Origin: Ascidia mentula
Taxonomy: Eukaryota; Chordata; Ascidiacea; Phlebobranchia; Ascidiidae
Direction of reading: 5' to 3'
Assembly: GCA_947561715.1 (NCBI GenBank)
Contig: OX387199.1
Location: 2,609,001 to 2,673,000, forward strand
DNA length: 64,000 nucleotides
The notes under the pieces were generated by a model. It worked only from the letters and a program-made list of their open reading frames with translations. It was not told where the DNA came from and made no database searches. This document shows, one piece after another, positions 46,772 through 57,200 of the stretch (the stretch's first letter is position 1; the number at the start of each line of letters is the position of its first letter). The position numbers and the translations under genes are program-made.

Positions 46772-48636
46772 ATGCATGTTATTAGTCTGAGACAATTTTT
46801 TGGTGTCAAGTTACTCAGAAATATTGTTGCATCCTGGTGTACCAGTCACCAATACTTGCACAGTGGGCCAAGGGCCACTGTGTCTGGTGAAAACCGACTT
46901 ATTGATGAAAACGTTGACATCAAAATCCATGGTTAGTTATTTATATTGGTGATAACTTATGTGTTTAACAATTGATGTGGGCTAAATGTAGTTTGTCACA
47001 TGCATAGGTTTGCCAGCTTCACAAGACGTTTCGTTGTATGCATCTCTCAAAGTTTCAAACAACACTTGGTATGAGAGTATTGCGCAATACCATACATCCG
47101 AAACAGGTAGCAGGATTAAATATTATGATTTTTTCCGGCATTATATCACATTAATTCAGCTGGTTATTGTGTTTCTATTGTTAGGAAATATTAACCTAGT
47201 GAAAGATCCATCTATTGGGGGAACATACAGTGGAGTTGAACCTATGGGACTATTTTGGTCAATGAAACCCTACACCAATGGCAATGTAATCAGGAAGAAT
47301 AAATGAAATATATTTGGTGGATATCCAGGTAGAATAAATCAATATGTTATGTAGAAAACACATCTTCGATACCCTAATACGAGCATTGAAGCACCAACAT
47401 ACAACATATCTGTTTATAAAGGCAAAAACAGTGAAATGGAGTCATTTACGATTACAGAAAGACCACGATTAAATCAATTGCTACAATTTTCCGTACAAAG
47501 ACCAATTGTAGCCCCAGGTGTTACTCGTATCCCAGTCCGTAAAAATGGCTTGGTTGGAACCTTGTTTTTGCCTGAGGGCGAAGGTCCTCATCCAGGTAAA
47601 GGGCTAATTACTATGTAGACCTTGCCAACGTTGCCGAAACATACTTATGTCAGTTATTAAGTATTTTTGTTGTATTCTGAGTATATAGAAACTGGTCCAT
47701 ACTGCTGAGTCAGTTTCTCAGCAGTATGGGCCAGTTTCTTCACTTTAAGAATGATGGGTAAATCCGTTGTTAGTTTTCCTATGTTTTTGTTGTGTGTTTC
47801 TTAATTCCAATAATCTTTGTTCTTTGAACGATGAACACAAATTAAAAACTTTCCACAACTTTTTAGGTGTTATTGTTATGTTTGGAGGATATCCAGGTAT
47901 AAGAGAATACAAAGGGGCTTTGTTGGCATCCAGAGGTTTTGCTTCATTGGTTCTGCAGTATTATGGAATGGAACACCTGCCATCATTTCTATCTACACTT
48001 GATCTTTCCTATTTCGAAAATGCAATTGAGTTCATGAAGCAACACCCGAAAGTGCAGAGTCAAAATGGATTGGGCTTATTGGGTTTGTGCAAGGGGGGAT
48101 CTATAGCGATGGCAATGGCAACTTATCTTTCAAACATTCGCTGTGTTGTTTGGATTAATGGAGCCATATCTACTGCAGCTGGTGACTTGAAATACAAAGA
48201 TAAGTTTTGGCCACAATTGCCAATGCTTCCTGTTAAAAAGGATGAAGATGGTTATGTCAGGCTGAAAAATGCTTTCGACGTGCCTCCAGTTGATCAATTT
48301 TCAGAACTTTCAGGCTATTACCCATTTGAGCATAGACATGAAGTGTCCTATTTATTAATTGCTTGTATGGATGATCAATGTGTGCCGTCAGAATACACTG
48401 CAAAGGTTGCTGAAAAGCATCTGCGAGAATCGAATCATCCTGATTATGCAGTTATTTATTATCCTGGTGCTGGTCATATTCTTGAACCACCAAACTTTCC
48501 ACTTTGCTTAATAACTTACCAACCAGAATTTGGAGGAATTCTGCGTTTTGGTGGCAAACAGCCATTGCATAGTCAAGCAGAAAAAGATGCCTGGGAACGA
48601 CAACTCAACTTTTTGTCAGAAAAACTAAATATATGA
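46772..48636 (+). CDS. BAAT-like gene H, presequence-like N-terminus
   Basis: Five exons: 46772-46931, 47008-47106, 47185-47285, 47355-47595 and 47867-48636, giving 456 aa. The N-terminus MHVISLRQFFGVKLLRN is basic. The triad is C275 (GLCKGGS), D370 and H404 (PGAGH). It ends EKLNI. AATAAA is at 48873. Intron 3 contains an 18-nt match to the start of exon 5, and intron 4 a 22-bp hairpin. Confidence 0.9.
47688..47738. repeat. 22-bp hairpin in gene H intron 4
   Basis: Arms 47688-47709 and 47717-47738 match at 21 of 22 positions with a 7-nt loop. A related single arm (GAGACTGGCCCATA) lies near 54789. Confidence 0.9.
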
Positions 48637-49738
48637 TGAAAATTTTTGTTGTGCTACCACAAAAAAGTCTTTTCTTGTTTCATGTGACATGATATTGTGT
48701 ACACCTAAATCATATTTGTAAATACATGTGCTCTATTTGATATTGTTCATAGCAAAGACGTACTTCGGCCCAAATTGTTGTGCTTTTGGGTATATATGCA
48801 ATTTGCAATTAGGTCTGTATTCTGTCTCAATATGCAACATCACAATTAATACCTCATTAAAACTTCTTCCTCAATAAAAAGTGTTTTGTTCGTTTGTGAG
48901 TATTGGATGCCTTACTAATGTTGGAGTCATCTTGAGTTTAGTTAAGTTTTGTGGTATACAACAGGGTTATTATAGCATAAATCCTGCAATGGCGAGACCC
49001 TTAATTGCCGCAGCAGCCAACGGGAAGATGCATAAAACGGCCACCATAGAACCACAACAAAACGTGCTGAAAGTTTGATTTTCATACCAAGGGAAATTCC
49101 AATAAAATCCCCTTTCATGCAACCAATGTTTTTTTGTTGGGTTTGCCATAAAAGCAATCTTTACACACGATGTACATTTTGTAGTAGAATTCATACTTAC
49201 TTACTTACAAAAATTATTTTTGACCTGACCAACAATGGTCTTGGCGAAAACGGCAGTTTCAAAAACGTCAATTTTGATTTTTGTATTAAGCTTTTTTTTT
49301 TTACATGCAAAAGTTTAATCCAGTGCTGGCCTACAGGTGTTGCAAGTATTTCGCTCAGCACACTGCCAGTGTAGATGCGTAATCAACGTACATTATAAAA
49401 ATACATATTAAAAATACACATGTGTGTTCACTACACCAGGGTGCAAAGGTTATCCAGGTAGGTAGGTACACACTATGTCAACAAGGTGGACACTGCTATG
49501 TCATCCTTAAGGCTTATTTGTTAAATGCCTGTAAGAATGACAATAATATAACATATGTGAGCTGCAGACAGATGGCTGATGTCAAAGCTTTGTACAGTTT
49601 GGCAGGAAACAACAGCAGAAATTAGGTGTGAATAATTTTAACCTAAATACTTGTTTTTTTGTTTTTCTTCTTTTGTTTGTTCCTCTACGGTAGCGACATG
49701 CTAAAAACTACATTCACAATTTATCTAAACTTAAAAAC
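48637..49738. other. intergenic between H and I
   Basis: The gene H AATAAA is at 48873. A short hammerhead-repeat fragment (GTGAGCTGCAGACAGATGGC) lies near 49558. No exon is seen. Confidence 0.5.
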
Positions 49739-51300
49739 ATGTCTCCACGGGTTATTGTAAGCCCAGAACCAAGTCTTGCAGATGCTGAAGTGGACATAAC
49801 TTGCTGTGGTAAGCAAACTTTTTCCAAACCCATAAAATCTGTACATTAACTCAGTTAAATATTTAGGTTTACCTGCAAATACTTTGGTAACATTAAGAGC
49901 AACATCACATTCAGGACAAAATGCATTTGAAAGTTATGGAGTTTTTCAAGTTAATGAACATGGTAGTCACAACTTTTGCAGACTTATAATTTTTTTCAGA
50001 AGTTTATAATGCTTAAAAGCTGTTCTGCAGGTGAAATTAATTTGGATAAACAACCATCACTTGCTGGGTCCTACTTTGGAGTTGACAAAATGGGGTTGTT
50101 TTGGTCTATGGACCCATCGCCATATAACGATGTACTTGTCATATATTATTTTCTAACATGTTGAAATAAATAGCTAACAATACCAAATTTTGTTTTCAAC
50201 AAGGTTCAGTTTTCAAGGTTTACTGTGAAGGATGTTGCAAGGCCGAACATAATTGTCATTCGTGTGTATAACAAGCAGTTCTTCTCTATCAAAGATTTGA
50301 TTTTATATGATGAAAAAAATGTTGTCGCAAGTTGTCAAGTAACCAGATTATACATGAAGCCAGGAACAAAACGTGTTGTTGTAAAAGAGCAAAATGTTAA
50401 AGGAACGTTATTTATTCCACCTGGCAATGGACCTTTTCCTGGTAAGTTGTGTGGATAACAAAATGAAGATAGTTTTACAGGCAGTTACCACTTCTGAATA
50501 CATTTTTAGGGGTTATCTATATTCTGGGTGCAATGGCCAACCCAATTGAAACTCATGCATCATTAATGAGTTCACATGGTTTTGTAACATTCAATCTCAA
50601 GTATTTTGGGTTTAAAAATTGGGTTTTCAACATAGACATGACTCAAATGGAAAGTGCACTTAATTTTGTGAGAAACCTTGCTGTTGTAAAGTATGATGGA
50701 GGTGTATCTGTGGTTGGAGTGTGCAAAGGTGGACAGTTTGCCTTGTGCATGGCCGAATGTCTTGATGGCATAAAATCTGTTGTTGCCATAAATGCTCCGA
50801 TAGCTCCAGTGCACAATTCTCACCAATACAAAAATAAAAGCTGGTCTACATTAGACACCGACGAGGTCACTCCATACACATTTGGCAAGCATGGTGCATT
50901 GCTTTCAAGAACTCTAATACCAGTGCTGACAGATTTTGATGAAGACACTCTTTCAAAATCATTGTTTAAATTTTACACAAGGCATGATGTGCCATGTCTT
51001 GTGGTTGCTGCTTTGGGGGACAGTAATATTCCCTCAGAACATTACTGTAACAAAGTGGAAAGATTGTTGAAAACTGCAAGACATCCCCACTATGGCATTC
51101 TCAGATATGCAGGAGCAGGACATTTACTTGAACCTCCTTACACCCCATTCTGTTGTAGGAGTTCTGGAAATCCGTTTACTGAACTTTTTGAATGGGGCGG
51201 CATTAAAATTCCTCACTGTAAAGCACAGATAGATTGCTGGAAAAATATAACTCATTTTCTTCATGATAATGCTATGGGGTTACCAACATCCAAGCTGTAG
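49739..51300 (+). CDS. BAAT-like gene I, peroxisomal (SKL)
   Basis: Five exons: 49739-49808, 49867-49962, 50031-50131, 50204-50441 and 50510-51300, giving 431 aa. The N-terminus is short (MSPRVIVSPEPSL) with no presequence. The triad is C240 (GVCKGGQ), D339 and H373 (GAGH). The protein ends PTSKL, a PTS1 signal. It belongs with J to a distinct subgroup, where the hydrolase domain opens with LGAMANP rather than FGGYPG. AATAAA at 51563 lies only about 36 bp before the J start codon. Confidence 0.9.
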
Positions 51301-51598
51301 TGTTATTCCATCTCCATATATATGTGGTCCGAATAGCTGTTAACCTAATTTTCCATTGTTATTTATTTTCTTGTTAACTTCAAAAACATTTTGTGTTTTT
51401 TTAATATTCCTATGCAAATGTATTGTATATGTTTCATACTACTTGAAAATCAAAGCTGCATAAAACCTTCTTGTTTAACTTTTTAATGATCCTGTATAAA
51501 ATTGTCATACTCTCTATACTCCATTTTCATGTTTAAGGTCTTCATGTCGGTTTTAGCTGAATAATAAATGTAGCATTTTGGTTCAGTGTGTTATAAAC

Positions 51599-53333
51599 AT
51601 GAATCCATGGGTAAGGGTTTACCCTGATCCAAGTTTGGCTGACTCAGCAGTGGACATTACAGTACATGGTATGCCATAACCTGTTTCACTCAATTTTTTA
51701 GTTTTGATGTTTACTTTGTATATTATTTGAAGGTTTGCCCCCTGGGGAGTTTGTCACAATTCAGGGCACTCAACACTCAGGACCTCATGCATTTGAAAGT
51801 TTGGGGGTGTATCAAGTTGCTGGCAATGGTATGCAATTTTTTTTGAAAGTTATGACGTTTTCTATCTGTAGTCACTTGTTGGTGTTTTTTATGCTTTTAG
51901 GAAGTATTGATTTATCACAACAAGAATCTATTGCTGGAACTTATCACGGAGTTAGTAAAATGGGTTTACTTTGGTCTATGGAACCTTCACCAAAAAATAA
52001 GGTTAGATATTTATATTATTTTAAAAAATTGTTCATTGGATCCAGACCAACTCCTTTCTTTCACTATGTTTTTGTGTTCTGCCATGGGAGATTTTGATTA
52101 CTGCATTAAGTCATATTGTTAATGACGTTTCAGGTTCCATTTGCAAGGTTTATGGTAAAGGATGTTACAAAACCAAACATGATCACCTTTAAAGTTTACA
52201 ACAAGCAGTTCTTCAGCATAAATCAGCTTCTGGAAAATAAAAATGAAAATGTTATTGTTGAATTCCAAATGACCCGTCTCTATATGAAGCCAGGAACCAG
52301 GCGTATTGTAGTTAATAAACCAGATGTAAAAGGAACATTGTTTATTCCTCCAGGAAAAGGTCCGTTTCCAGGTACTGTGCAAAATTTTTTAATGGTTTTA
52401 TTTAAGATGTTTTGGAAAAAAACTTTGCAGCACTATGGGTATGTCTCTTTATTCTCAGAATTATGAGTAATCTGTTTCTGGTGTCCATAATTTACAAGTT
52501 ATTTTTTAAATGTTTTAGGTGTTATGTACATTCTTGGTGCGATGGCCAACCCATATGAGACTCATTCCTCTCTTATGTCATCACATGGTTTTGCAGCATT
52601 TAATTTGAAATATTTTGGCTTCGAAAACTGGGAATTTCATGTAGACATGAAAAAATTTGAAAATGCAGTTGCATATTTATATGAACACCCTGAGGTGAAA
52701 GGTGGTGAAGGAGTGTCTGTTGTTGGGATATGCAAAGGTGGTCAGTTTTGCTTGTGCATGGCTGAGTGTTTGCAGGGCATTAAGTCTGTTGTTTCGATCA
52801 ATTCAACAACTGTACCAATCCACAATTCTCACCATTATCATGAAAAACTGTGGCCCAGTATTGATCATGACAAACTGAATATAAGAAAGTTGAATAAAAT
52901 TGGAGCTTTTGTGGGGAGAAATGAGCTTCCAGTGGTCACAGATTTCGATAATGAAACAATCTCCAAGTCTGTGTTTAAGTTTTACAATTGCAACCATGTG
53001 CAGTTTCTGATTATTTCCTATGATATACCTTTTTTTATTGTTGCTTCTTTGGGTGATTGCAACGTGCCATCAGAACATTATTGTAACCAAGCGGAGAACT
53101 TACTAAAAAACGCAAACCACCCACAATATTTCATCATGCGTTGCCCTGGAGCAGGTCATATACTTGACCCACCGTACACACCATTTTGTGCCAGGACCCA
53201 AGGAAAGCCATTGGCAAATTTAGTTGAATGGGGAGGTAACAAAGTTCCACATTGTAGGGCCCAGGTTTACATATGGAACAATGTTGTCCAGTTTTTGAAG
53301 CATTCCAGTATATCACAAGCATCCAAACTTTAA
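51599..53333 (+). CDS. BAAT-like gene J, peroxisomal (SKL)
   Basis: Five exons: 51599-51668, 51733-51828, 51901-52001, 52134-52371 and 52519-53333, giving 439 aa. It is the close tandem copy of gene I, and exons 1-4 are identical in length. The triad is C240 (GICKGGQ), D348 and H382 (GAGH). It ends QASKL, a PTS1 signal. Exon 5 is 24 nt longer than in I. The extra residues sit just before the catalytic Asp (HVQFLIIS then YDIPFFIVAS) and look like a duplicated beta strand. Confidence 0.9.
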
Positions 53334-54275
53334 TGGTGTAGTTTTGGCTCCTTCCAACTTGCCTCGTGCATTTTTCAGTGTTTTCAGTGTTGATATCTGT
53401 TGTTTTACATAGATCATAATTGTGGAATTACAAAAATCATGTTTTTATTATTACTTTGTTTTTGTTCAACTTTTGTGTAATTTACCTACTTGATTTATTT
53501 CAATTTTAACCGTGATAACCTTTTCAAGTACAACATGTTAATTTCTAAATTTTTGTATCAGAGTTCGAAAGGTTATGGGATAATTGACTCCTCGGTCATT
53601 GGATAACGTATGTGGGACGTTTTAGTACGTACTGAATTCACAAACTACATGCGCCACGCGTGTTTGCAGCAGGTCAGCAGGTGCTTCCTTTTGGTCTCAT
53701 TAGTGGGAAAAATCACAGCATATTAAACAAAAAAAGTCTAAATCAAATCATAATCGTATTCTCCAAATTCTGTAGGTCACTTTAGAAAGTTATGCAAAAG
53801 ATTTTAAAATTTACATAATTTTACTCACTTAGTTGAATGCATCAACAAAACAAAAACATAGGCTACCCATAAAACAAATAAGCTTAGTGTCTATCTGCTG
53901 TCAACTTTTAAATTTAGGGCTGTACTACATGAGTTGGTGAATAACTGTTATTTAAACTAATGCATTTTCAGTTCGTCTTTACGTGGAGCATTGTGACATC
54001 ACACCCTTGTGCATGCGAATTTGGAACCATGGATTGTATTTTATTTACTAATTTTGTACATGGTGTTTTGTTTCTTTTTAGTTTTTCTTTTAAAGATAAA
54101 TCCAATTAAATGAAATGTAGTGAATTGAGAATTAAAAACTGTTCTCCTCGGACTGTTTTTGCGTCTTGTGGATAATGGACTTAACACTGGATTCAGTTGT
54201 CATTCATCATATGTTGCCCTTTTGTGATTGGAATCAGTCAAATATGGTCATGTTTGTTGAATTACATTAGCCTGA
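53334..54275. other. intergenic between J and NLR2
   Basis: The 3' flank of J and presumed promoter region of NLR2. I see no exon or known repeat. Confidence 0.5.
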
Positions 54276-57200
54276 ATGGATTCCAAATATGATCAGGGAA
54301 ATTTAAACAATGACCAGTACCAAGTAAACCAGGTATGGCAGGACTTCACATGCTTTTGGTAAATGCTTTTTTGTTAAAATTTTCCCCATAAGCACACTCC
54401 TAGAACTTCATTTGGTAAAAATTTGAGCTACTTTAAATAAAAAGAAAGCTTGCGAGTATTTCGAATGTAGAGATGGTGAAAAAACACAAGCGAATGGTAT
54501 AGCAATAATTTTTCTGAGACACTAAAAATCTAACTATTACACCGTATAAGTTTGCCAAAGTATTTCATTTGCAACCATACCCCACTACAAGCAATTTTTA
54601 GTTGCTTAAAAAAAAGTTGTATATGTAAGGTCCTATTGGTGTAAGGCAAAAAAGTAGAGAACTACTGTTCACAGCAAGCTGAAACTTGTCTATATACAGC
54701 ACGAGGATTACCCTTTTATTTGTGATGCTGGTAACTGCTCTAATTTAGGAACACAACTCACAGGTTTTCTCATAATTCTGAGTATTAAGAGACTGGCCCA
54801 TATTGTTATTAACACTGTCATGTTAAAACAATACGTTTCGACAAAAACTTAACCTGCTCTAATTTATATATTTAAGAAATTGGAAGTGTTGCAAAATTGT
54901 GATTTTTACTCCAAAATCTCGGATTCTAGAACCAGTTTCGCAAAAATGATCTGGAGCCGTAAGAGTTAGAGCAAATAATAAAAAAGGCTCATTTGAAAAT
55001 ATTTTGTAATGCTTGTTGAATGTGACATTTCATAATTTGTAGCAGTTCATGTCCTGAATGTCAACTTATGTGTTATAAATGTGAGCAGGAAAGCACCAAC
55101 AGAGGCACTTTTGGTGAAACTATATCTTGCAAAATCCAGCCCATTGTATGCATGACTACTTGAAATACATGTTGCCACTTTTTTACTTGTGCTTGTATCA
55201 GTAACATTATGTGTAGTAATTATTCTCATGAACATTTTTGCTGGACTCAAACACCATTATGAAAGATTTTGTAGAAACCAACATTGAGTGTCCTAATGGA
55301 ATCAAGGCCTTGTCACTTTGTTCTAAAGTTTGCTAGTAATGAAAACTTTATGTGACTGTATGTGGTTGTAGGGTTCGTTTTCACTTTTTGATGCTGGGCA
55401 AACAAACAATCAACAATCAACACAACAAGGTCAAGAAATCCCAGAGGCGACCAATGTACCAGCTTTTACCCAAACCCAATACTTTCCACACCCACACATA
55501 CCCCAGCAATTCGCTGTTTGTCAACCCAACCAGGATGTAACCTCTCATCAGCTTAGTGTACCATCAACATCTCATCTACATGCAACACCTCAAAGCCATC
55601 CATCACAATTGGAGAATTGCCACCCTCGATATTCCCACCCCCCACAACCTTACTCTAATCCCACAGGATATTCACCTCACCAACATTATGGGTCGCATCC
55701 ATTCTACAACCAACACTATCCACCAGCATGGGGGAATTCCCATCCAGCTCAAAGCCACCAATTAGTGTTGAGGCCTTCTCACCCTCAAATCACTCCTCAA
55801 CGTAATACCACAGTATACACACACAACCAACCACACGATTTGCAGCAACGATTCTATGGCCATAATCAGAATTTTGAGCAGCAAACACAACAATCTTGTG
55901 TGGAAAATGTTGGTGTAAATCAGAGGGAACATCCACCAAATGACAGAGCACTAATGAGCCACAACCTTCAAACAATGAACAATGAAACCCAAAACCTTGA
56001 AGGTGAAGAATTTAATTAGCTTTTCTTAAAAAGTGGATTGTCTGTTTGTGAAAAAATATTGCATTTTTAAAGAAACAACGTAAGATTATCGTTTTGCAGT
56101 GTTAACTCACAACTACTTCACCATGTTGTGTACAAAGCAATGCTATTTTTTACAAGTCATGCGCAATTAATTTTTGTGGATTCAAAACCACTTAATTTCA
56201 TCACAGGTTTTCATCAAATTGTATCAGCACAATCAGCCATTATTCAGGAAAGCATTGTTGGTGCTCAAAATGCCACCCTAGTACGAGGCGATTTACGTAT
56301 GTACAATTTTTTATGTGGTTAAGTTTCCTTCTGATAAAATTTAAACAATTCAGATCAACATTATACAAGTGGTCCAAACTTGACATCATCAACACCCCTC
56401 AGTCTCAGTCCAGGTGAAAGTTTTGTTTTGTCGGTTGGTAAATGTTTGTTGCATTTCTGCAACAGTTGCCAACACAAGCAAATTTTGCAAATTTGTACAC
56501 AGTAGACACACACTGTACAAATTGACAAATTTTTATGTATTTTTACTTCCTTGTGTCCCACACCTCATGAAAAAAGACATAGTTTGAACTATATATATAC
56601 TATTAAGCCATCAAAAAAAAAGTGTTTGTCATTTTTAAAACAATGCTGCTACTGTATTGGACAAGTTCTGTCATCCTGAAAAGTCACTTTTATGCTTGAA
56701 TAACCGTTTTATTCATCTGTCTGGTACATGCATTGCCATTTTTAGCTTTATTTAAACAGATGCATGTTCTCCCAATTTTAAATTGAATTAATTTATTTTT
56801 CCACAATTGCTTTGTATGTTTAAACAGAACTAAACATCACCAAAAACTTTGTAGATTTTTAAACAATAGTTAATCTTTAGAATACAAAGAACTAATTGGG
56901 TTTTTTCCACTTAAACATTCAGTCAAAAAACTACTTCAACTAAACAAATAATTCCATAAGATGTGCTGATACACCTAAGGCACCAAAAGTATTATAATTT
57001 GTGACTTAAGCCACCGACACTTGTCCCATATCAGGCAGTTTATCATAGCTTGGTTTGTGATGGTCTCAACGTGAACCCAAAATTTAAAAACGTTTTTTGG
57101 CTTTAATTTCAGATGAGCAAAATGTCATGAAAAACTTGTTGTTTGAAGCAGCCAAAGAGCAATGCCAAACGAAGGGTTTTCTAATTCTAACCCAACAACA

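Noticed and set aside
55997..56019. Stop codon TAG at 56017-56019 ending a stand-alone Q/H-rich protein
   Set aside because: A GTGAAG donor at 56003 joins in phase to exons 3, 4 and the NACHT exon; the in-phase chain is more convincing than a short separate gene.
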